A stretch of 40,393 nt of DNA from CAYOEV01 sp964403075 (GTDB lineage: Bacteria; Bacteroidota; Bacteroidia; Cytophagales; Cyclobacteriaceae). The notes beneath the pieces were generated by a model that made no database searches, was not told the origin of the DNA, and worked only from the letters and a program-made list of their open reading frames with translations. Of the stretch, positions 9,954-17,530 are shown piece by piece. Each line of letters begins with the position of its first letter. The stretch's first letter is position 1. The translations under genes and the position numbers were made by a program. The stretch lies in assembly GCA_964403075.1 (NCBI GenBank), contig CAYOEV010000026.1:1-40393 (forward strand), read 5' to 3'.

Positions 9954-10238
9954 GGCCAGCTTGGTAGCCACACCCTTATCGCCGTCAATCTTCATTTTAC
10001 CCATCATGAAGGCCATCATCGGGTTCATGGAGCCATTTAACATCTTTTCAAAATTGTCGAGCGATATCTTGATGGTGCAGGGGGCATCTGCCACTTCATT
10101 TTTTACCTGGGCAGGGGAAACAGTATCGTCAAGGTGAATGGCACCTTCGTCGAATTGAAAGTTGACCTTGTTACCAAATTTTCCGCCATGGTCCGAGGCC
10201 ATTTTTTCCACTTTTACAGTTGCTTCTTCTAGTGTCAT
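9942..10238 (-). CDS. SCP2 sterol-binding-domain protein
   Basis: 98 residues, essentially one SCP2 domain: a K-FQFDEGAIHLDDT strand region, then CTIKISLDNFEKMLNGSMNP and the MMAFMMGKMKIDGDKGVA helix, where lipid-binding SCP2 domains have their hydrophobic tunnel. Stand-alone bacterial forms of this size are common in Bacteroidota and probably bind a fatty acyl or other lipid ligand; function is not established. Five bases separate it from the upstream glutaminyl cyclase gene on the same strand, so they are probably co-transcribed. Confidence 0.85.
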   Translation of the reverse strand: MTLEEATVKVEKMASDHGGKFGNKVNFQFDEGAIHLDDTVSPAQVKNEVADAPCTIKISLDNFEKMLNGSMNPMMAFMMGKMKIDGDKGVATKLASLF

Positions 10239-10243
10239 GTATA

Positions 10244-11305
10244 TCAGTTTGCAATTAATTCCAATTCAAAAGTCTTTGGCCAATACTTACCTGTAAAGAA
10301 CATGCGCTTACGTTGTTGATCATAGGCAATGCCGTTGAGCACGTCTGCATTGGCCGCCTCACGGTCATTTAACAGGCCGGATAAATTCGCACTTCCCACC
10401 ACCCGGCCATTCACCGGATCGATCATCACGATTCGATCTTCCGTCCATATGTTGGCATAGATTAAACCTTCAATGTACTCCAGTTCGTTCAAATCTGCCA
10501 CGGGACCTTTGTCGGTATACACCTCCATGCGATCGATCTGGGCAAAGGTAAGCGGATCGATCAGGTACAATGTGGAAGAACCGTCAGTCATGTAAAGGGT
10601 ATCGCCCACAGTGGTTACTCCCCAACCCTGTGTCGCATACTGGATTTTTTTCTTAAGATTCAAGCTGAGATCGTAAATAAAACCAGTATTCGCCTGCCAG
10701 GTTAACTGGTACAATTGATCGTTCCAAATGGTACAACCTTCGCCAAAATAACGGTCATCGATGGGAACGGATTGTAGCAGTTGCCCGCTAGACAACAGGT
10801 ACTTTTTCACCAGCGACTTACCTTTTTGCCCAGTGCTCTCATAAATCGTATCGTTTCGGTAAAGAAAACCTTGTGTGAAATCATTGGCATTGTGTGCAAA
10901 GGTATTCACAACCCTGTAGCGGTAAGTCACCGGAGGCTTCGACGCCAGCACTTTCAGGCGAATAGGATGTCTTTCTATTAATGTGTCGGCGTAAATCAGC
11001 AACTGGTACTGACGGGTACCTAAACGACCAGTGGCTGGCAAACGGAACTTTCCCCCGTTGACCAACGAAATTGAACTATCCCCAAGTTTAAGCTGCAAAG
11101 AATCCAAACTGATTGAATCTGGCAATTCAACACGTACCGACAATGAATCGCCAGCCTTTATCTGCTGATTGACTGCAGGTGTTAAAAGACGAGACACCTG
11201 ACGAATGGTCGATGGCCTCTTGCCATTTTCCTTTTCGCTGCCCGAATTACATCCTTCCAAACACAAAAGACTGCAAAGGGCAATCATTACTAGGGAACGC
11301 TTCAT
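10244..11305 (-). CDS. Glutaminyl-peptide cyclotransferase (glutaminyl cyclase), lipoprotein
   Basis: 353 residues. The N-terminus is a lipoprotein signal with lipobox LEGC (Cys about residue 19). After an Ig-like segment (about 40-125) comes the five-bladed beta-propeller of the plant/bacterial glutamine cyclotransferase family, with the expected motifs in order: FTQGFLY, YESTGQKGKS, YFGEGC, TQGWGVTT, LNELEYI, ANIWTEDRI, LNGIAYD and GKYWPKTFEL. The enzyme cyclises N-terminal Gln to pyroglutamate. It is predicted to sit at a membrane facing the periplasm. Several exported proteins in this window expose Gln after signal cleavage and are plausible substrates. It lies 33 bases downstream of the antiporter gene. 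A TAnnTTTG-like element (TAGATTTA on the minus strand) is 4 bases from the start. Confidence 0.92.
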   Translation of the reverse strand: MKRSLVMIALCSLLCLEGCNSGSEKENGKRPSTIRQVSRLLTPAVNQQIKAGDSLSVRVELPDSISLDSLQLKLGDSSISLVNGGKFRLPATGRLGTRQYQLLIYADTLIERHPIRLKVLASKPPVTYRYRVVNTFAHNANDFTQGFLYRNDTIYESTGQKGKSLVKKYLLSSGQLLQSVPIDDRYFGEGCTIWNDQLYQLTWQANTGFIYDLSLNLKKKIQYATQGWGVTTVGDTLYMTDGSSTLYLIDPLTFAQIDRMEVYTDKGPVADLNELEYIEGLIYANIWTEDRIVMIDPVNGRVVGSANLSGLLNDREAANADVLNGIAYDQQRKRMFFTGKYWPKTFELELIAN

Positions 11306-11338
11306 GCGGTAAATCTACAAACTGGGAAAGGTTGGTCG

Positions 11339-12580
11339 TTACCGGTTGGTCAACATTTTCATCAATGGCGTCACTGTCAGTCCCTGGTACAATACAGAAC
11401 AAACCACTACGATGTATGTCATGGTAATGATTACATCCTTGCCATGGAAGTCTGCCAGCGACAACGACAGTGCGATGGGAAGCCCTCCCCGGAGGGCACC
11501 CCAGGTGAGCACGGATATCGTATGCCTATCAAAACTTTGACTCAACGACATAAACTTTATCGGTACGAAGACACTTACCCACCTACCAAAAAGCACAATA
11601 TTTACGGCAAAGAAACCGGCCGCGAAATAATCAAGCCGCCACGGTATCACCAGCATTTCCATACCTATGAGGACAAATAACATGGCACTAAGTGTTTCCT
11701 CCATGAGGTTCCAAAACTTAAACACATAATCTCCCGCCGCACTGGCCACATGTTTCCCTTGACCTTCATTACCAATTACCAGCCCCATCACCACAGCCGC
11801 CTGCTTGGAGGATACATGAAACAGGTCGGCAACAAATGAACCGGCCATTACTACGGCAAGCGTGATCAATACTTCTGCCTCCACCGCATCATTGTCAACA
11901 TATTTTAAGAGCTTGAATGCCAGGTAACCTAAAAATAGTCCGATGAAAATACCCCCTCCGATATCCACGCAAATGATGTAAACGGTTTCGAAAACAGTCA
12001 GCGTATGATCCTCACCCGCATGGGCAATGTCCAACAGCGTAAGGGCCAGCACCACCGCCACCCCGTCGTTGAACAAAGATTCGCCCGTAATTTTCACCTC
12101 AAGGTCTTTAGATAAATGATACTTATCAATGGTACGAGACACTGCAATGGGGTCAGTGGGTGATATAAGTGCACCAAAAACCAGGCAATAGAGAAAATTT
12201 AGTTCGATGCCTAAAAAGCCTAGCATGAAATAAACCAGCGTGCCTATCACAAAAGTTGAAATCAAAACCCCTGTGGTAGCAAGGACCAAGACAGGCGTGC
12301 GTTGCCGGGCCAATTTCTTGAAGTCAATATTGATGGCACCTGAAAAGAGCATGAAGCTTAGTACCAGCCGATAAAGTACTTCTTCAAATTCATACTCTTT
12401 CACATGTTCTGCCAGGTGTAAGCTTGGGAATACATTACCGACTACCAGCACCACCAATGATAAAACCAACGCCATGACCATTAACCCTATCGAAGAAGGT
12501 AGCTTCAAATAAAAGGTGTTAATAAAAATAAACGTGCCAGAAAGGAAAATCAGCAACGCTATTACGTCAAATACTTCCAT
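11339..12580 (-). CDS. Na+(K+)/H+ antiporter, CPA1/NhaP type
   Basis: 413 residues with about twelve to thirteen hydrophobic segments and no long cytoplasmic tail. Key CPA1 features are visible: GALISPTDPIAVSRT in the unwound-helix region, GESLFNDGVAVVL holding the Asn-Asp ion-binding pair, and TWGALRGGLPIALSLSL near the C-terminus. It exchanges protons for Na+ or K+ across the inner membrane in pH and salt homeostasis. The last residues (LMKMLTNR) suggest an intact though short C-terminus. First gene of a minus-strand run that continues with glutaminyl cyclase and the SCP2 protein. Confidence 0.92.
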   Translation of the reverse strand: MEVFDVIALLIFLSGTFIFINTFYLKLPSSIGLMVMALVLSLVVLVVGNVFPSLHLAEHVKEYEFEEVLYRLVLSFMLFSGAINIDFKKLARQRTPVLVLATTGVLISTFVIGTLVYFMLGFLGIELNFLYCLVFGALISPTDPIAVSRTIDKYHLSKDLEVKITGESLFNDGVAVVLALTLLDIAHAGEDHTLTVFETVYIICVDIGGGIFIGLFLGYLAFKLLKYVDNDAVEAEVLITLAVVMAGSFVADLFHVSSKQAAVVMGLVIGNEGQGKHVASAAGDYVFKFWNLMEETLSAMLFVLIGMEMLVIPWRLDYFAAGFFAVNIVLFGRWVSVFVPIKFMSLSQSFDRHTISVLTWGALRGGLPIALSLSLADFHGKDVIITMTYIVVVCSVLYQGLTVTPLMKMLTNR

Positions 12581-12681
12581 TATTCAATTACCAAAAAGTG
12601 AGCAACATGCTGAGTGAGAGATCAAACGACTCACGCTATTCCATTGGAACAACGGACCGTGGTGGTTTACATTGACTTAAT

Positions 12682-12712
12682 ATTGCAAGCGAATATAGTT
12701 TATATAGATTTG
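12682..12712 (+). promoter_or_regulatory. Bacteroidota-type promoter for the DinB-like gene
   Basis: TAGATTTG at 12705-12712 matches the Bacteroidota -7 consensus TAnnTTTG exactly. ATTG at 12682-12685 lies 19 bases upstream, the right spacing for a -33 TTTG element (3 of 4 match). The gene start follows 35 bases later. Confidence 0.55.
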
Positions 12713-12747
12713 AAGAGCAAGAACGTCCGAATTCATCCTCATTGCTT

Positions 12748-13269
12748 ATGAACAACCTTTACCAAAAGCGTTTTGATCGACTGGAAAAAGAAAAGCAACG
12801 CATCGTCGATTACCTGCACTTATTTCCGGCGGACCAACTGAAGCAGACGGCCGGTGCACAGTGGTCTATGGTTCAAGCAATGAGGCATATCCAAATGTCA
12901 GAACAAGCCTCGCTGGATTACATGCAAAAAAAAATGCAGGCTGGCGACACCATACCTAAACAGACCTTCAAGTCGGCATTTCTGCTTCAGGTGATGTCTT
13001 TGGTATTCAGGCTTGGCATTCGTTTCAAGGCACCAGACATTATTGCCATGCCGAAAAACGGCAGTTTGGATGACTTACTAAATGACTGGGAATCTACCCG
13101 AAGACAAATGGAAGACTACCTTAAGAAATATCCCAATCAAATGGCCGCTAAGGCTCCCTATAAACATCCATACGTGGGAAGACTTACGGTAAAGAATGCA
13201 TTGCGCTTTTTTTTATCCCATCAAAAGCACCATTACCGTCAACTTAAAAGGATTTCGAAATCACTTTAA
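12748..13269 (+). CDS. DinB/YfiT-like four-helix-bundle protein
   Basis: 173 residues from ATG at 12748; a TTG two codons earlier is less likely. The pattern is that of the DinB_2 superfamily: helix 1 around residues 1-30, W-S-M-VQAMRHIQMSEQ with a conserved-type His in helix 2, a long middle helix, then LRFFLSHQKHHYRQL with the C-terminal His cluster. The three His positions usually hold a metal. Members include thiol S-transferases and DNA-damage-induced proteins; this one has no assigned reaction. A good promoter lies just upstream, and the gene seems to stand alone. Confidence 0.8.
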   Translation: MNNLYQKRFDRLEKEKQRIVDYLHLFPADQLKQTAGAQWSMVQAMRHIQMSEQASLDYMQKKMQAGDTIPKQTFKSAFLLQVMSLVFRLGIRFKAPDIIAMPKNGSLDDLLNDWESTRRQMEDYLKKYPNQMAAKAPYKHPYVGRLTVKNALRFFLSHQKHHYRQLKRISKSL

Positions 13270-13343
13270 GATGCCTTCAATTCATTTTTGTAGATATAAT
13301 ATAAAACACCAATCGTGACTAGAGAGAAGATAAAGAGTGCCAT
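13266..13343 (-). CDS. Possible 25-residue single-span membrane protein
   Basis: ATG at 13343 opens a frame with one hydrophobic segment (LFIFSLVTIGVLYYIY) and a short charged tail KNELKAS, ending in a stop that overlaps the end of the DinB-like gene. The layout, one span followed by a positively charged cytoplasmic tail, resembles small membrane proteins such as respiratory accessory subunits. No ribosome-binding site or convincing promoter is visible, and the frame stays open upstream, so this could be chance. Kept as a low-confidence candidate because the hydrophobic core is compact and ends cleanly. Confidence 0.22.
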   Translation of the reverse strand: MALFIFSLVTIGVLYYIYKNELKAS

Positions 13344-13372
13344 AATGAAAGAATTAAACGTCCAATAGAAGA

Positions 13373-14029
13373 ATGTCAATGACCGTGCCAGATACCACCG
13401 ATCATGCTGTAGATATGAAAAAGGTAACCTTAGCCTACGGTACGCAAACATTACGGTTCCCAGACTGGTCAGTAACGCATGGCCAACATGCACTGATACT
13501 TGGACCCTCGGGCTCAGGGAAAACCTCTTTGCTGCATCTGTTAGGTGGTTTATTGAGGCCCACCGGTGGCCAGCTGCGCGTCACGGAAAGCGATCTTTCA
13601 GGCATGAATGAAAAAAGATTGGACGTCTTTCGTCGTCAAAACATTGGGATTGTATTTCAGGTCCCGCACTTGATCCAATCCCTCACTGTATTGGAAAACA
13701 TAAAGATGGCAATTTTACTCTCCAGACGTAAAAAAGAGGCCATATCGGTACATTTGCTCGCTGACGCACTGGCCATATCTGAGATTTTGAATAAAAAAAC
13801 CACCCAAATCAGCCAGGGACAGGCCCAGCGTGTAGCCATTGCACGTGCGTTGATACATCGGCCAAAAATTTTATTGGCCGACGAGCCAACCGCGAGCCTC
13901 GACGATGAAAACTGCGAGCGTGTCATAAATTTATTGCGCGGGCAGTCCGACCAATATGGAGCCACACTGATCATTGCTACCCATGATTCACGTGTGAAAT
14001 CGGCTTTTAAAGAAACACTTGAGCTATGA
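13373..14029 (+). CDS. ABC transporter ATP-binding protein (LolD/MacB type)
   Basis: 218 residues. Walker A is GPSGSGKTS with K50. The Q-loop lies in IVFQVPHLIQSLTVLEN. The signature is I146-S-Q-G-Q, a departure from LSGGQ. Walker B is ILLADEPTASLD (D170, E171), and the switch His is in IIATHDSR. This is the small ATPase that drives FtsX/MacB-type permeases, which do mechanical work on periplasmic partners rather than pump solutes through a channel. The downstream permease starts inside its stop codon (ATGA). With the CxxC protein this makes a three-gene unit similar in content to the zinc-related Zrg operon of Vibrio, as I recall it. Confidence 0.9.
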   Translation: MSMTVPDTTDHAVDMKKVTLAYGTQTLRFPDWSVTHGQHALILGPSGSGKTSLLHLLGGLLRPTGGQLRVTESDLSGMNEKRLDVFRRQNIGIVFQVPHLIQSLTVLENIKMAILLSRRKKEAISVHLLADALAISEILNKKTTQISQGQAQRVAIARALIHRPKILLADEPTASLDDENCERVINLLRGQSDQYGATLIIATHDSRVKSAFKETLEL

Positions 14030-15261
14030 ATGTATTTGGTATCAGTCTGAAAAACCTGGTCAATAAACCCTTGAGCAGCCTTTTGAGCCTGCTCCTTTTT
14101 AGTTTTGGCGTCGGCATCATATTGCTCATTCTTCTGACCCATTCTTTCCTGAAAAAAGAAATAAATGAGAATACCTCGGGTATCGACCTGGTCGTGGGTG
14201 CGAAAGGCTCACCCCTTCAGTTGATTCTGGCCAATGTATTTCATGTTGACTTTCCTACTGGAAATATAGACCTCAAAGAAGCTACCCAGGTTAGCCGCAA
14301 CCGACTCATTAAACAAGCCATTCCGCTTTCACTGGGTGACAGCTATAAAGGATTCCGGGTGGTGGGCACCACAGCGGCCTACACAAAATTGTACGACGCT
14401 GAAATCGCGGGTGATTGGGACCAGGAGCCCATGGGTGCAATCATCGGCCACACCGTAGCAAAAGAACTAGGCTTGTCCGTTGGAGATACCTTTACCGGCG
14501 CGCATGGCATGGCCAGCGGAGGCATTCCACATGAAGCACACCCTTTCAAGGTAAAGGGAAAGCTAAAGGTTACTGGCAAAGTCATAGACCGGTTGATACT
14601 GGTTTCTATACCTACTGTATGGCAAATGCATGATGAAGAGAAAGCCATGGATACCCTACAATTTGCAAATGACACAATAAACATCCCCTGGATGGGGATT
14701 ACCGTGGGGCGGTCAGATTTGGAATCTCGGCAAATCACATCCATGCTGATTAAATATGCCTCCCCTATGGGTGCGGTCATGTTACCCAGGCAAATCAATG
14801 AAAACTCCAATTTTCAAGCCGCCTCCCCCGCATTTGAAACCGCCAGACTGTTCAATCTTATCGGTTCGGGAGTAGAGGTGGTCAACGCGTTGGGTCTTGC
14901 CATCATACTGCTGAGTGCCATTAGTGTTTTTATTGCCTTATTCAATTCCTTGAAAGAACGTAAATACGAATTGGCCATTATGCGTGCCATGGGTGCCGGG
15001 CGCTGGCAATTATTGGGCCTTATTCTGTCAGAAGGATTATTTCTGACTTTTTTTGGTACACTTTTGGGCTGGATTATTGCACATGTAAGCCATGGCTTAA
15101 TGGGCCAGATAGTAGAAGGACTCAACACCAGTGCATTTTATTTTGTTAAAGAAGAGGTGAACATCCTGGTTGGGAGCTTAGTTATAGGTTTCGTAGCGTC
15201 TTTAATTCCCGGCTGGCTGGCCTACAAGGTCGAGATATCTAAAACTTTGGCTGAAAAATGA
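14026..15261 (+). CDS. FtsX/MacB-like ABC transporter permease
   Basis: 411 residues with the MacB-type layout: an N-terminal membrane helix (about 15-37), a large periplasmic domain (about 40-270) opening with IDLVVGAKGSPLQLIL, and three C-terminal helices (about 278-305, 325-350, 370-395). The FtsX-family block sits around ERKYELAIMRAMGAGRWQLL. It partners the preceding ATPase. The periplasmic domain contains HGMASGGIPHEAHPF, a His-rich loop that could bind metal; that is inference. Start and end both overlap neighbours by ATGA, so stoichiometric translation of the three proteins is likely. Confidence 0.9.
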   Translation: MNVFGISLKNLVNKPLSSLLSLLLFSFGVGIILLILLTHSFLKKEINENTSGIDLVVGAKGSPLQLILANVFHVDFPTGNIDLKEATQVSRNRLIKQAIPLSLGDSYKGFRVVGTTAAYTKLYDAEIAGDWDQEPMGAIIGHTVAKELGLSVGDTFTGAHGMASGGIPHEAHPFKVKGKLKVTGKVIDRLILVSIPTVWQMHDEEKAMDTLQFANDTINIPWMGITVGRSDLESRQITSMLIKYASPMGAVMLPRQINENSNFQAASPAFETARLFNLIGSGVEVVNALGLAIILLSAISVFIALFNSLKERKYELAIMRAMGAGRWQLLGLILSEGLFLTFFGTLLGWIIAHVSHGLMGQIVEGLNTSAFYFVKEEVNILVGSLVIGFVASLIPGWLAYKVEISKTLAEK

Positions 15262-15698
15262 AATACATCTTTTTTTTTCTAATCGCCTGGGCATCAACGT
15301 TGCCAGGTTACGGGCAGTATACGAACAGTGTATCGAACTGGAAGACACTTTCCAAACTGGAGTACGATAAATCCACCGATGAATACGGGGAGATTTACGT
15401 CCCTAAATTCGGCGCAGAAATTAAAAAACTGGAGGGCAAGACGGTAACGCTTGATGGATACATCGTACCATTTGAAGGTTTGTTTGAACCGGATAAAATC
15501 ATCATTTCATCACTTCCCATAGCCTCCTGCTTTTTTTGTGGTGGCAGTGGTCCCGAAACGGTGGCACAGGTACACCTTGACCGCTCCATCGATTACACGG
15601 CAAAAACGGTGCGCGTGACCGGCCGGCTAGAATTGAACGACCAGGACATGACCCAACTCATGTATGTGCTACGAAATGCGAAAATGGAGGTTCTTTAG
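15258..15698 (+). CDS. Secreted DUF3299-like protein with CxxC motif
   Basis: 146 residues with a signal peptide ending PGYG-QYTN. The mature part contains LDGYIVPFEG and SSLPIASCFFCGGSGPE, with the pair C91-x-x-C94, then a final VTGRLELN strand region. This matches what I know of the DUF3299 family, small periplasmic proteins encoded beside ATPase and FtsX-type permease genes in Proteobacteria. The CxxC could bind a metal or be redox active. Third gene of the coupled operon. Its last 41 bases are also the 3' end of the convergent glycosyltransferase gene. Confidence 0.78.
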   Translation: MKYIFFFLIAWASTLPGYGQYTNSVSNWKTLSKLEYDKSTDEYGEIYVPKFGAEIKKLEGKTVTLDGYIVPFEGLFEPDKIIISSLPIASCFFCGGSGPETVAQVHLDRSIDYTAKTVRVTGRLELNDQDMTQLMYVLRNAKMEVL

Positions 15699-16524
15699 GC
15701 ATTTCCTTTAACAAGTCTGCCAGTCTTTCATTTTTCTTTAAAATGCCATATTTGACAGCAAGTTCCAGCCTTTCCCTTGGGTAATAAAAGGTCTCGAACT
15801 CTTTTTTCAATAGCTGCTTTTCTTGAAGCGCATGCCAATACAACTTGTGATAGCTTTCCCCGGGACCTCGATTTTCATTGAGCGCCCAGGCCCGACCACC
15901 GCTTGCTTTGTTCTCAAATTGCAAATAGTCACGAATGGGAAAATGGTAGAGGCTGGCACTTTCCACATACCGATTGGCCAGTGGCTCACCATGGCTAAAT
16001 ACCTGATGGTTGCCATTACTCACCTGAATTTCCGGTCTGCCTCGATTGAAAGCCTTAGGTGGCAGCGGTTGACCCTTTAGGTTGGTACTGAATACCTTTT
16101 GGTAAATCATGTGGAGCAAAGGCGACTGCAAAACTTCTATGGAGATGGGGACAAAATCATGGCGCTTTATCCAAAAAGCCAATCCGTCTGTCGGCAAACC
16201 GGATAACCATTCCTTTAAATCCTGGTTATCCATAACCAGAAACTCATCCGTATCCAGGTGTATTACCCAATCTGCCCCATGCACCGTAACCGCTTGCCGA
16301 TTCATTTCGGAAACCCACTGGCCCTGCCGTTGGGCCGGGTCACTTTCATTTCTGTAAGAAACCTTTCCGGAACCAGCGAATGCCTTCAGAACTTCCTCTG
16401 AGTGATCGGTTGAATGATGATTGGTCACACAAATATGGTCCACGCCCAACTGCAAGTGGTATTGAAGGTGCCAAACCAGCAAATCGGCCTCATTTTGAGT
16501 TTGCAGGGTTGTGACTACCTTCAT
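15658..16524 (-). CDS. Glycosyltransferase (GT2/GT92-like, Glyco_tranf_2_4 type)
   Basis: 288 residues. The GT-A opening is VTTLQTQNEADLLVWHLQYH, trimmed here to its key features: E12 and the NEAD turn, then VTNHHSTDHSEEVL. The metal-binding DxD lies in HLDTDEF (D91, D93). No membrane segment is seen, so it is cytoplasmic or peripheral. Proteins of this type transfer a sugar to a surface glycan; donor and acceptor are unknown and no polysaccharide cluster is nearby. The gene lies 13 bases after the haem-binding fusion gene and is probably co-transcribed with it. The C-terminal coding region overlaps the CxxC protein gene tail-to-tail. Confidence 0.8.
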   Translation of the reverse strand: MKVVTTLQTQNEADLLVWHLQYHLQLGVDHICVTNHHSTDHSEEVLKAFAGSGKVSYRNESDPAQRQGQWVSEMNRQAVTVHGADWVIHLDTDEFLVMDNQDLKEWLSGLPTDGLAFWIKRHDFVPISIEVLQSPLLHMIYQKVFSTNLKGQPLPPKAFNRGRPEIQVSNGNHQVFSHGEPLANRYVESASLYHFPIRDYLQFENKASGGRAWALNENRGPGESYHKLYWHALQEKQLLKKEFETFYYPRERLELAVKYGILKKNERLADLLKEMPKEPPFSHFVAHT

Positions 16525-16537
16525 GGCTACTGATCCC

Positions 16538-17278
16538 TTATTCTTTCAACAATGCCCCACCCTTTGCCAGCGCAGCATGCATCTGGTCAGAAACCTTCTG
16601 GATATTTTTCATCTCCTCGTCCAGGTACGCTTTACGGTCAACCCCCTCATACCCAGGCTCATATTCACGCATCCACCTCATCATGCCTTCTTCAGCTTCC
16701 ACGATGGCGGCAATGGCGTTCTCTACTTCCAAAGTTTTTTCCTTCGCTTGTAAAGACCTCCTCAACCGCATCAGGTCTTCCATTATGGGCATCACGGCAT
16801 CGTGGATATCCATGACTTCATTTGCGAGGTGCTGCAAGTCATAATTGGCATGGGCAGCCTTGAAATAGTTGACCAGGGCAAGAGATTCTTCGTTTGTCAA
16901 CCCCCCATGCACCCAGGTATAGGATTCCAACGGCATTTCGCCCTCCTCCACTTCTTCAAACGCTTCCTCCAGTTTGTGTGCTGCCCGCTCCGCATCATAG
17001 GTGGCCCATAAGGAAAAATTTAGATGTTCACGACCTTCCGTGATGTGGTCTTGCAAAAACCACCCTACAGGCTGTACATAACTGTACCAGGGATAGGTGA
17101 CCTGCTGAGAATGACAATCATAACATTTGGAAGTCAATATGGCCTGAATGTTTTCAGGTGGATCCATCCGGGTTATGAAATCCAGTTGAAGATCGCTGGG
17201 TGGATTCTGCTTATTAGTCTGAAAAAGTTGTAATCCAATAAATAGCACCAACAGCCCAATCAATACTTTCCTGATCAT
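16538..17278 (-). CDS. Haem-binding-domain protein with extra C-terminal helical domain
   Basis: 246 residues. An N-terminal membrane anchor (about 4-19) precedes a Haem_bd domain: the c-type haem site C52-Y-D-C55-H56, then TYPWYSYVQPVGWFLQDHI, EGREHLNFS, and EMPLESYTWVH with LTNEES-ALV-YF (to about 143). This is the usual end of the family in Bacteroidota. Here a further 100 residues follow, highly helical and charged (DIHDAVMPIMEDLMRLRR, then MRWMREYEPGYEG), resembling the short coiled-coil lipoproteins often labelled viral A-type inclusion protein in this phylum. The haem domain faces the periplasm and is expected to bind one covalent haem; partners unknown. Its upstream region is the 5' part of the long gap to the right. 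Confidence 0.85.
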   Translation of the reverse strand: MIRKVLIGLLVLFIGLQLFQTNKQNPPSDLQLDFITRMDPPENIQAILTSKCYDCHSQQVTYPWYSYVQPVGWFLQDHITEGREHLNFSLWATYDAERAAHKLEEAFEEVEEGEMPLESYTWVHGGLTNEESLALVNYFKAAHANYDLQHLANEVMDIHDAVMPIMEDLMRLRRSLQAKEKTLEVENAIAAIVEAEEGMMRWMREYEPGYEGVDRKAYLDEEMKNIQKVSDQMHAALAKGGALLKE

Positions 17279-17530
17279 TTTTACAACGTTTACCGCTAAT
17301 TTACATCAGCCGCTTCATAATGCGTAGATTTCATTGGCTATTTACAATGATCTGCATTAGCTCCTTCCAATTCAGTCATAACCTGCCAATCATTTAGTCA
17401 AATTTCACCATAATCAGGATAGCAAGACCTACTTAAATGAGGTAAGCAAATGCCCGCGTAATGAATGTAATTTTCTTCACAAACTGCAAACCCTGATTAT
17501 TATCCTGGAGCCCGGCAACCATGCAATACC
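17279..17530. other. Intergenic stretch upstream of the haem-binding gene
   Basis: These 252 bases hold the expected promoter region of the minus-strand haem-binding gene, but I see no exact TAnnTTTG element in the 40 bases next to the start. The remainder has stops in the frames I read and no repeat or RNA structure that stands out. Confidence 0.4.
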
